Translations under genes and position numbers: made by a program
Shown: in pieces, positions 22,655 through 32,977 of the stretch
Layout of the letters: every line of letters begins with the position of its first letter
Position numbering within the stretch: the stretch's first letter is position 1
Assembly (NCBI GenBank): GCA_023525975.1
Contig: CM042035.1
Coordinates: 34,997,001 to 35,061,000, forward strand
From: Smallanthus sonchifolius
Taxonomy: Eukaryota > Streptophyta > Magnoliopsida > Asterales > Asteraceae
DNA length: 64,000 nt
Reading direction: 5' to 3'
Notes under the pieces: generated by a model
The model's input: the letters and a program-made list of their open reading frames with translations, nothing else
Databases searched by the model: none
What the model was told of the DNA's origin: nothing

Positions 22655-25636
22655 TGTGACAATCCGGACTTTTCAGTTAATTCCGTTAAGTTTCTTATTA
22701 AAAACTTAACCCCGTTAATCAAATCTAACCCCAGGGACTGATTCTGTCACAAATTCAACTCAAAACTACAAGGACTAGTTGTGTTAATATGCTAAATCAA
22801 ATAAATTGACTTCTCAAAGTCAAAATCAGCAAATTTGGTTCCTGTTGACTTTCAGAAGTCAAATCCGTGACAATTTGATCAAAATTCACAAAATAAACCT
22901 CAAATCCGTTGGAATTCATAACGTAAAGAAATCTTAATAGCAATAATCGATCATTATTAGGCCCTTAATCATAATCATTTCATATTAAACTCGAATTATG
23001 ATCGTGGTTTCGTAACCGTCGACTTCATTTTCCATTATCATCAAATCTGATGAATTTCTGTATTGCTTTCACGAACTCCTGCACACACTCGACGAACCTC
23101 TGTGAAGTTTCTGCACACGTCAATTCGATTGGATTTGCACCAGAAACCACCGGAAATCGAACCAGTAATCGTCGGAGCCTCTTTAGTCGAACTCTATCAA
23201 TTCTTCATCTTGCTGGTAATTGTTTTTCATAATTAGTTTCGTTTTTACTTGTCAATTGAAAGCCCTATCATTACCAGGGCTTACATTATCGATTGAGTCA
23301 TAATCCGATTCTAGGGTTCTTAAGAAATCGGATTTGGGGCTTTTGATTCTAGACTCGTTCTCAACGCAATTAAAGCATACCAGTAGTTTCTAAATACTCA
23401 GTTTAATGAAAACCCCATGTTAATTGAATCAAACAACATCCAATTTTACAAAATCAGATTCTGAAATTCATTTGAAAACGTTTTAGTCAAACTCTAACCT
23501 AGACTCAATATTGATCCAATTAAACGGCATGGTTAGAATCGCAATCATCTATGCTTTGAAAGCCCTTATCAATTCGAACTTTTATTATCAGAATCATTGT
23601 CACCCGTAATCTAGGGTTCATATAAAACCAAGTTGTCGAATTCAACTCTAAACCGCGTGTAAACCAAATTAAACTATACCATTAGACTCGTAGCCTTCTG
23701 TAGATTGAAAGCCTTATGAATTATCGGGCTTCCATCATCGAATTGATCTTGATCCCGTAATTAGGGTTCGTTATGGAAACGGGTTGGGATTTTCGATCTT
23801 AAACATAAATTTGATACAATTAAACCACATCAACAGATTCGCAAGGTTTTGTTTAATAAAAGCCCTATCATTTCAACAATTTTTAATATCAAAATCGATT
23901 AATTGAATCCATGTTTATAAACTAGGGTTACGATCCCTTTTCCTGTAAATTATCGATCCTAAAACCAATGATTTTCAAATTAAATGAGTCCCCAGATTCG
24001 CTATACCCCGATTAACGAAACCCCCTCGATACTTTGGTGAATCGCGATCAAATTCGTGGCGTTTGGGACGGGATTTGATATGGGTACCTATGGGGAACTA
24101 AATCACATCCGGCTTGGATGTTTAAAGAAATTCGAACTGGATTCGTTTGCGATAGCCTAGCGGCCGGGACGGGTTAGAGCGATGTGTGTGTGTGGGAGAG
24201 ACCCGGGTTCGAGACCGGGCTCCCACAATTATTTTTAAAACATTTTTCTGGATTATTAAATTAATAAAAATCAAACCTTTTAATATTGTATTATTATATA
24301 AATGGGTTTTAACCCGGAAAACAACCCGTAAGCTCGGGTTTGAAATATTAGTTTATTTTTATAAATTATACCCACTTTTATAAATAATATATTATTATTA
24401 TTAACAAGTAAAATAATATATTTATATTATTTTTAAGCTGTAAACTCGTGAAAAATAATATGTTTATATTATTCCCAAATTGTGACCCGTATTATTAAAT
24501 AATATATATTTATATTATTTCAAGTCATTTAATAACGCCGTAAATCAATCGAGACTAAATAATAATACAACTAATTATATTATCCACTCGTATATATATA
24601 TTATTATTATTTATGTCGTTCGTCGCGTAAAGTCATTCCTAAACCCGTGGACGCATTCGTCCACTCTCGTTTATTGGAGCGGTTCTTTTAGGACGTTCCT
24701 CGTTTTCCGTGTCACAGTCACAATTCCCATTATCATTCCTAATTTATATGTTTATAATTTTAGGACATTCGTAGGTCTTTTGAGACTTACACTCGTGGTT
24801 CCAACTTACTTCTAGTGTGAAACTACCTTCAACGCCAAGCAGGTGAGTTTTCACGGCCCCTTTTTACTGTTTTAACTTGGGGGAGAAAACATGCTTAAAC
24901 TGATTTTTAGATTTTGTATTTCATATGCTATCAATGTTAAAGCTAAGTGTAATACGCTATCACAGAAAGTCCTCATCTTATCTCGAACCGTTAATATGGA
25001 TCTTAGCGAGGTAATGTTTAGTAGTACTACTGGGTTTGACAAATCCCACCAGCGTTAGTCGCGCTAACTCGATTGGATATCGAACGGGTGAAATGTTAGC
25101 CTACTCACATGGCCAGTATTGATAGACCTGGCAGGAGACAATAAACAAACAGTTAGTTTCGGTTGCGAGCACTTGAGCTAAACATGAACATAGGTTATCT
25201 ACCTATAGATACATATTGAATGATCATAAATCTGGTAAACGCTTACATATTTAATTGAAACCTGTGAACTCACCAACCTTGTGTTGACATTTTTCTTTAC
25301 ATGTTTTCTCAGGACGCTAAGCTAAGACACAGGTGCACGTTAGGGCATGCATGGGATTCAATTACTTTGCTTTGTGTCTATTTATGTTTGGTTGAATTAT
25401 TCTATTGTACTTTGTTTGGTTTGGACGTTTGGACTTTTGAGACTTTTGGACTTTGGTTTTGGGCGCGTGTATTTTGCGCATTTACTTTCTTTACGCTTTC
25501 GCATTGATACTCTGATTTACAAGATGTTTTCATTTTGAGTCCCATGTAGATTCGTTCAAAGTAACTAATGTCTGAGATCCTGGTTCGTCACTTCACAAAC
25601 GGTAAAACTCCGTTAGTTGAAATTGGGGGTGTGACA
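22655..25636 (+). repeat. 3' LTR of element G (2,982 bp)
   Basis: It starts TGTGACAATCCGGAC and ends GGGGGTGTGACA before TTAGT. It matches the 5' LTR with scattered substitutions and keeps the empty site of solo LTR M near 25112. Small ORFs inside (for example 25301-25507) recur identically in both LTRs and are not taken as genes. Confidence 0.93.
24153..24225 (+). other. tRNA-like A/B-box segment in LTR G (3' copy)
   Basis: TAGCCTAGCGG at 24153-24163 and GGTTCGAGACC at 24206-24216 match A- and B-box patterns of Pol III promoters. The B box sits in a T-arm-like hairpin (CCCGG, loop, CCGGG). No full cloverleaf can be drawn because the 5' acceptor partner is missing. Confidence 0.45.
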
Positions 25637-25958
25637 TTAGTGGACTCCTTCATCTCTTTTAACTCCTTAGTTATGATGAACACAAAAGCTGCAAAAGCTT
25701 GTTCCATGGTGCATGGCAAGCTTGGCAAACTAGCGGATGAGGAAGTGGAACCAATGTAAGGTGATGGAACGTTTCCCATCTCGATCCACCTTTGGATTAT
25801 CTTCAGATATGCACTCCAATTAAGTGTTGTGTTCCTTGCTCGTGCATTACTTGGTTCACCCTTTTCCACCGAATTGTCACAAAAACTAGTCCGACGCCTT
25901 CTGGGCTCCGGGATGATAAGATAGGTGCCTTAGGTGATGGTGGTGGGGTTGACGACAT
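25637..25958 (-). pseudogene. Coiled-coil ORF0 of element H, 5' part
   Basis: The minus-strand ATG at 25958 begins MSSTPPPSP, like ORF0 of G. A frameshift follows near 25880, then MEQAFAAFV. The ORF is cut at 25637 by element G and continues at 12084. The remaining leader and the PBS lie just to the right. Confidence 0.78.
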
Positions 25959-26063
25959 GTTCCTGTAATATAACATATAAGTGCCAAACATCCAATGTTT
26001 ATGACATGTAACTAATGTGTGAGGTTATAGTCTAGTATGCAATCCAAGTTCTCTATAACTAAT

Positions 26064-26079
26064 GGCTCTGATACCAATC
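26064..26079 (-). promoter_or_regulatory. Primer-binding site of element H
   Basis: On the minus strand ATTGGTATCAGAGCC follows the LTR end directly. It is the same tRNA-Met type as in G. Confidence 0.9.
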
Positions 26080-28812
26080 TGTCACACCCCAAAATTCCAC
26101 TAACGGAGTTTTACCGTTTGGGAGGTGACGCACCAGGATCTAAGTCATTAGTTACATCGAACGACTCTACATGGGACTCAAATGAAAATATCATATTAAT
26201 CAGAGTTATATGCGGAAGCGTAAAGAAAAGTAAATGCGCAAAACACACGCGCCCAAAAAGTCCAAAAGTCCAAATCAAACATAATTCAAAACAAAGTCCA
26301 AACAATTTAATAAAACATCAATCAATAGGAGAATCCCATGCATGTCCTATATGTGCACCTGTGCCTTATCTTAGCGACCTGAGAAAACATGTAAGAAAAG
26401 ATGTCAACACGAGGTTAGTGAGTTCACAGGTTTCAATATATAAATAAACATTTACCAGATTTTTGATCATTCAATATGTATCCATAGGTAGCTAACCTAT
26501 ATTCATGTTTAACTTAAGCGCTCGCAACCAAAGCTGACTGTTTGTTTATTTACCTCCTGCCAGGTCTATCAACTCTGGCGATGTGAGTAGGCTAACATTT
26601 CACTCGTTCGACCTCAAGTCGAGTTAGCGCGACTAACGCGAGTGGGATTTGTCAAACCCAGTAGTACTACTAAACATTACCTCTCTAAGATCCATATTAA
26701 CGGTTCGATGTGTGTTGAGGACTTTTAGTATAGCGTGTTACGCTTAGCTTTAACATAGATAACATATGAATTACGAAAATCTCAAAATAGTTGAATCATG
26801 TTTTCTCCCCCAAGTTAAAACAGTAAAAGGGGACGTGAAAACTCACCTGAACAGCGTAGGTAGTTCACACTAGAATACGATTGGAACCACGAGTGTTAGC
26901 CTGCAACGGCTTACGTATGGCCTATAATTTTACACATAACAATTAGGGATACAATGGAATATGTGACGATAACACGGGAGATTGAACGTCCTAAAGTAAC
27001 GCTCTAATAATCAAGAGTAGACGAACGTGTCCACGAGAATAACAATTTTTTAATTAGTAATTAAGATGTATACGTTACGCGAAGAATGACAAAATAATAT
27101 ATAATAAATATATTCGAGCGTTTTGTCGTTAACTAGAAGTCTAGGAAAATAATATAATTTATTATATTATTTTTAAGTTTAGCGAAGTAACGTAAACAAT
27201 TAACTTGCGTGGCAAAAGTAATAATTTATTATTTTTATTCGATGATGTAACGAGTGTAAATAATACGAATAATTATATTATTTATAACTTTGAAACGTTA
27301 CAAAAAATGTTTATGAATGTGATGAAAATAATATATATATATAAATATATTATTTTTATTTGGAGTTTTGGGTTGAAAATAATATAAATATTATTTTATA
27401 AATGAGTTTTTAATAGTAAATATGGTTTATAACCCAAACCCGAGCCTACGGTTGTTTTCGGGTTTCGAAACACGTTAATATATTAATATAATATTATAGG
27501 GTATTGATTTTATATTGAAATAATAATAAAAACAATTTTTAAAAACAAAAGGGTGTGGAGAGACTCGAACCCGGGTCTCTCCCACACCAGCACACACTCT
27601 TAACCAATCCCACCCGCTAGGGTAATCGTAACAAGACTTGTATCTAACCGGTTTTAATCAAAGGTTCAGAGAGCCTCTTCCCCATCCTCAATCGCGATCG
27701 GCCATGACTAAAACCCACCAATTCGATCGCGATTCAACAAGGTGACATGGGGGTTTTGTTAATCGGGGTATAGCGAATCTAGGTGTGAGTTTAATTGAGA
27801 AAACATCGAGTTTAAGTCTGTTAATTATCCTGATTAGAAACCAAAACCCTAGATTAGAACCCTAGATCGATTTGCTCAATTCTTGTAATATCCGTTGCTG
27901 GATTCATAGGGCTAATGATCAGTGGAAGATTGCGAATCTGACCATATAAATAAATTTCATTTTGGTTAAGTCTAGGTTCGAAACCCCCAAATCGTTATAT
28001 GAAGAACCCTAGATTCCGGATCTTGTAAAATTGGGTGTTGTTTGATTCAATTAACATGGGGCTTTCATTAAACTGAAAATTGCGAAACTAATAATATGAT
28101 TTAATTGAATTGAAAACGAGTCTAGAATCAAAAGCCCTAATTCGGATTTCGCATGAACCCTAGATTCTGGGTTTCGATCAATTCGATGTTATGAGCCCCT
28201 ATAATCATAGGGCTTTCATTCAAGAGGTGGAGGCGAGTGTGCAGGTGTGATTTGTTACTCGAATTGATGTCGAATTGAAGGAGAACGACTAGTTAGGGTT
28301 CTGAATTCGAGTGATCACGTCTCTGGTGATTCCGGCTACCTCTCCGACCAAATTGGTGCGCAAAATAGCTTATGGGATATGCGACTAAGGTGAGAGTGAA
28401 TTTGATTTGAGACGACAATACTCAATATCGTCGAATTTGATGAAATGGTGTCCGAACTCGACGGTTACGACATGATTGGCCATTAAGTGGATTAATTCAT
28501 GCAATGATGATGATTAATTCGATGGTTAAGACCATTAATGGCCGAATTCGAGTAGTTTCAGTTTCGATTTCAATTAAGGACGATCATGGGATTCGATTTT
28601 GATCAAGGTTATACGGTTTGACTTTCAAAAGTCAAACGAAATCAAGAATGGGTTAATCTAAGATTTAGTCCCTGTAGTTTCATGCCCATCAGTTTAGGAA
28701 TTGGCAGAAACAGTCCCTGAAGTTTGTAACTGAGTTATCTGAATTAACTGAGTTTGAGTGAGATAACTGGGTTTAAGTTAACAATGTTAACTAGAATTTG
28801 TCGGGTGTCACA
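26080..28812 (-). repeat. 5' LTR of chromovirus H (2,733 bp)
   Basis: On the minus strand it starts TGTGACACCCGACAAATTC and ends GGGGTGTGACA before the PBS. It is homologous to the LTRs of G but clearly more diverged, so H and G are different subfamilies. The tRNA-like A/B-box segment is present near 27563-27625. It interrupts the 5' LTR of copia D at 28813. Confidence 0.9.
27563..27625 (-). other. tRNA-like A/B-box segment in LTR H
   Basis: The minus strand reads CCCTAGCGGGTGGG, then GGGTTCGAGTCTC some 45 bp later. Its conservation in a diverged LTR suggests it belonged to the ancestral LTR. Confidence 0.4.
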
Positions 28813-29097
28813 TTATTGGCTAGAACCAACTTGAAGTGTGAATTGCTTAGTGTGGATTACGCTTTGGAGGAAATCTGTTTTGGTTTCTATACCTACCATA
28901 AGCAAGCATTTTCATCTTCACATCAAGTTCGACATTCTTTAAACCCCCTATGGTTCTGTTTTTTAGTTTTCTTAATCTTTGTAATTGGATCCATGGTGGG
29001 AACATTTTATGAAAAGGTTTTGAAACCCCTAAAATGGTTATGGAGTTCTCGCTTCCGTTGCCTAAGTTTATATTTTAAAACTCCTAAATTCCCAACA
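28813..29097 (+). repeat. 3' fragment of the 5' LTR of copia D
   Basis: The sequence ends CCCAACA directly before GTGGTATCAGAGCC. Its upstream part is missing, replaced by the LTR of H. The right flank of H here would be TTATT (28813-28817). Confidence 0.78.
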
Positions 29098-29098
29098 G

Positions 29099-29112
29099 TG
29101 GTATCAGAGCCA
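29099..29112 (+). promoter_or_regulatory. Primer-binding site of copia D
   Basis: TGGTATCAGAGCCA follows the LTR end by one base. It matches the usual initiator tRNA-Met complement. Confidence 0.88.
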
Positions 29113-30682
29113 CTTTTTCAAGATTATGAAAATTTTTTTATGACAAAAATCGGTTTTTGTTTCAAACCGATTTATAGCTTGTATGGATTTTACAAGTTAA
29201 TGTAAATTGATACAAGCTATATGCAACCTTTTGTTTTATGCATTATATATATATATATATAAATATTTTCATCACCATACACATGCATGTGTGGTGGTGA
29301 ATGATTAGTTGCATAAAAGTCATTGTTTTCATCCATATGATAATGTTATTGTCATGACCGAGCCGAAGACCATATGTTGATTTGATTCATTAAAATTCAA
29401 AATGGTTGTAATCTATTATTTTAAAACGACATGTAATAGGGCTCATGTTAGTATTATATTTATTTGTTGTAAATTTGTAAATTTCATTAAATGATGACAA
29501 TGGAGCTCAAAACTAAAGTGGAGTCAAGATGATGGCATGGAATTCAACAATATGTAACAAGTGGTGTTGAAGACTCAAGATGAAGATCTTGTCATTTAAA
29601 CTTGGTGTTAATTTTGTGGTGGCTCACAAAAACATCACCTTTTTGGCTTGGTCATGGAACTTGGTTGTTTGCATTTTATATATCTTTTGCTTGGTTGAAG
29701 TTATGACTTAACATGCTAAAATGAATTTATAAAATTAAGCAAACAATGATTTAAAATGGAGATTTTAAACTGAAATAGAAAAGAATGAGTTTTTGAAATG
29801 AGATTTTAAACTTATGGTTAATAAAAATGTCTTTAAAATAGATGATTATAAAAGGACATCATAAAAGATTTAAAATTTGATTTTATTATAAAAGTCGGTC
29901 TACAGTTTAAAATAATTAAACTTGTCGTTCAAGTTATAAATTTAAAATCGTATTCGAACGACTATATATAGAAGAGTTTTATACAAGCTATGATTGGTTT
30001 TAGTTAAGATGCTATAGAAAAATAGAATATATATAAATGAACGCGTCACGATTGTTAAAATGAGGATTTTAATAAAAACTAAAACAAGTGAAAAACTTTT
30101 AGAATGTAGCAAAATTCATGCATGAGATTTTTGTTGCATAATAAGTTTTGATCATTAAACTTATGTTTTTCAAATTATAAAAATGTACCCTTTAAAATTA
30201 AGTCAATGCCATCCCATTTTAGAACACTTACACGTTATATGGACATCTTGGTGGATAGAGCATTAGCCAAACACCAAGATGACGTATAACGGGGTAGGGT
30301 AATGTATCGTGATTCCTAAAGAGGTATTTAGGCCGACCAATACACGTCTAAAATTGGATGACTTAAAACTTGAACTCGGAGTCCGTGATCAACCAATTCC
30401 GAGAAATAGTTGGCATAGATGGGATTAAACATGTCGAATTGACACTAATTGTCTAACCGATCCCATAAACCCTAAGAGTTACATAGAGATGTAATTGGTC
30501 AAAGTAACCTACCGGTCAATTTGTTTTATCATAAATAGCGACCAACCACTTATGATAATATAAATGTGATTAGGGTCTTAGCTTTTAACAAAATTAAGAT
30601 TTTTCTTATCAAAGGGTAATTAATTTATTAAAGGACTTAATACCAAAATACTTATTCCAAACTTACTAAAAATTTGTAGATT
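29113..30682 (+). other. Leader/untranslated region of copia D
   Basis: This is about 1.6 kb of AT-rich sequence with no supported coding, between PBS and the start of gag homology. It includes a short TA microsatellite near 29250. No inserted element could be recognised. Confidence 0.6.
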
Positions 30683-31617
30683 GCTGGAAAAGGATAAACT
30701 CACTGGTACCAACTTCTTAGATTGGCACCGAAACTTAAGAATTGTTCTGAAAAATGAGAAGAAATCCTATGTCCTCGAGGCACCTATTCCTAATTCACCC
30801 CCTCGAATGCATCAACGACAATTAAGGATGCCTGTTTAAAGGATGTTGATGATTCGACCGAGGTAACCTGTCTCATGCTTGCAACTATGATTCCTGAACT
30901 GCAAAAAATGCTTGAATACCTTCCTACTCATGACATGATTGAACAACTTAAGCAAATGTTCCAAATTCAAGCAAAGCAAGAGCGTTATGAGACTATCACA
31001 ATTTTTTTGGTTGTAAGATGCAAGAGGGCACCCATGTGAGCGATCATGTGCTAAAGATGAAAGCTTATGTTGAACAGATTGCAAGGCTTGGGTTTCCCAT
31101 AAGCGATGAGTTGGCCATGGATATCATTCTGAATTCCCTGCCAAGATCGTTTAATAAGTTTGTGTTGAACTATAACATGAACAACTGGGAAAAGTACATC
31201 TCGGAGTTAAATGCTATGTTGAAAACTGCCGAGAATAATATCCCAAGAAAGGGCAACACTATTCTGATGATTCGAGAAGGGAAAATTAAGAAGCCTAACC
31301 ACAAAGGAAAGGGTCGAGCAAAGGGAAAGGTTAAAAACTTCAAAGGAAAAGGAAAGCCGCGAGGGAAGGGTAAGGATGTTGCCCCGAAACCAACACCGAA
31401 GGCAAAACCCGCAAAAGAAGCTGAGTGTTTTCATTGCAAAGAAATCAGTCACTGGAAATGTAACTGCCCAAAATACTTGGCCGAGTTGAAGGCAAAGAAG
31501 GCCGGCGAGGCCAGCACTTCAGGTATCTTTGTAATAGAATTATATACTTTTTCTTCTAACTCTTGGGTATTTGATATTGTTGTGGAACTCACAATTGTAA
31601 TAATGTGCAGGGGTTAA
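30683..31617 (+). pseudogene. Copia D gag, broken
   Basis: Homology starts at about EKDKLTGTNFLDWHRNL, a typical copia gag N-terminus. Frameshifts near 30830 and 31015 precede a better-kept part (YVEQIARLGFPISDELAMD, LPRSFNKFVLNYNMN). A lysine/glycine-rich segment and a zinc knuckle (CFHCKEISHWKCNC; the usual glycine-histidine pair is altered to I-S-H) follow. A protease segment after 31617 is too degraded to define. Confidence 0.82.
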
Positions 31618-31836
31618 AGAATGTTAAGCAGCTATGGGCAGGTGATTTGGACTTACATGTCGGCAATAGTGCAAGGGTTGCTGTAGAAGCCATAGGACAA
31701 TATAGTCTTTTGTTACCAAATGGCCTGCTATTATTTTGAAAAATTGTTGCTATGTACCTAGTCTCACTAGAAACATTGTCTCAACTGCTAGGTTATATGA
31801 ACAAGGATATCAATATGGCTTTGTAATGATAATATT

Positions 31837-32886
31837 TTGATATCTACGAATGGTATGTTTCATTTTGAGGCGTGTCCACATAATGGAATATATGAAATCA
31901 ATCTTGATAGTTCATATAATGATAATTCTATTTATACCGTAAGCACCAAACGATCAAAGCATGACTTTAATCAAAGTTATCTATGGCACTGTCTTCTGGG
32001 CCACATACATAAAAGGCGCATTTCTAAGCTCCAATCTTTTGGAATTTTAGAATCAACTGGTTCAGAAACATTTTATATTTGTGAATCATGTTTTAGTGGC
32101 AAGATGAAGAAAGCTCCTTTCACCGGTACCGGTGAGAGAGCATCAGATCTATTGGGACTTATACATACTGATGTATGTGGTCCTTTTAGAACGTTGTTAA
32201 GAAATGGTGATAGGTACTTCATTACGTTCACTAATGACTTTAGTAGATTTGGTTATGTGTACTTAATGAAACACAAGCATGAAGCTTTTGAAATCTTCAA
32301 AAACTTCCAAAATGAAGTACATAATCAACTCGGAAAGACAATCAAAGCCATTAGATCAGATCGTTGTGGCGAATACCTCAGCTATGAATTTGACGAACAT
32401 CTAAAGACTTGCGGCATTGTTTCACAATTGACTCAACATGGAACACCACTACATAATGGTGTATCCGAGAGGAGAAATCGGACTCTATTAGATATGGTTC
32501 GCTCAATGATGAGTCATGCTAATTTGCCACTTTCCTTTTGGAGCAATGCTCTTGAGACCGTTGCTTGCTTAGTTAATGTGGTACCAACCAAGAAGGTGGA
32601 GAAATCTCCGCATGAAATATGGTATGGAAAGGTCCCCAAACTATCTTATCTAAGAGTATGGGGATGCCAAGCCTATGTTAAACGTGAGACATCTAACAAT
32701 CTTGAATCCAGATCGGAGAAATGTATTTTTGTGGGTTATCCTAAAGAAACTATGAGATATTATTTTTATCATAGGGAAGATAATAAAGTTATTATCTCAC
32801 GGCATGCCCAATTCCTTGAAAAGGATTTTATCCTTAACAAGGCAAGTGGGAGCCCTATTGATTTCGAAGAAATTCGAGAACCATAA
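31837..32886 (+). pseudogene. Copia D integrase region
   Basis: An open 349-residue segment holds the GAG-pre-integrase zinc-binding part (HCLLGHIHKRRISKLQ, CESCFSGKMKKAPF) and the rve core: HTDVCGPF, IRSDRCGEYLSYEF and HGTPLHNGVSERRNRTLLD provide the D, D and E positions. It ends KKAFIF-like with CIFVGYPKETMRYYFY. The core acidic residues are intact although the rest of the element is broken. Solo LTR K interrupts the polyprotein about 90 bp downstream. Confidence 0.88.
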
Positions 32887-32977
32887 AATATTCCACATGA
32901 GGTTGGAACTTCAAGTCAACAGAAATCTTTTGAACCTCAACAAATTATCCAGGTACCACAGGATTCAACACCTCTTC

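Larger units (their letters stand above)
12085..25636 (+). mobile_element. Tekay-like Ty3/gypsy chromovirus G, nearly full length
   Basis: The element has a 5' LTR (12085-16758, enlarged by solo LTR M), a PBS, ORF0, gag with a candidate intron, fused pol, a duplicated purine-tract region and a 3' LTR (22655-25636). Flanks are TCAGT (12080-12084) and TTAGT (25637-25641), a TSD with one mismatch. It sits inside ORF0 of same-family element H, which is in the opposite orientation. Without M and its TSD copy, the 5' LTR is about 3,013 bp against 2,982 bp for the 3' LTR, so the LTRs pair well. Several stops and frameshifts make it non-autonomous. Confidence 0.93.

Noticed and set aside
24153..24225. 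A genuine tRNA gene at the A/B-box segment
   Set aside because: No 5' acceptor strand pairs with the 3' side and no anticodon arm can be drawn; only promoter-box-like motifs remain.
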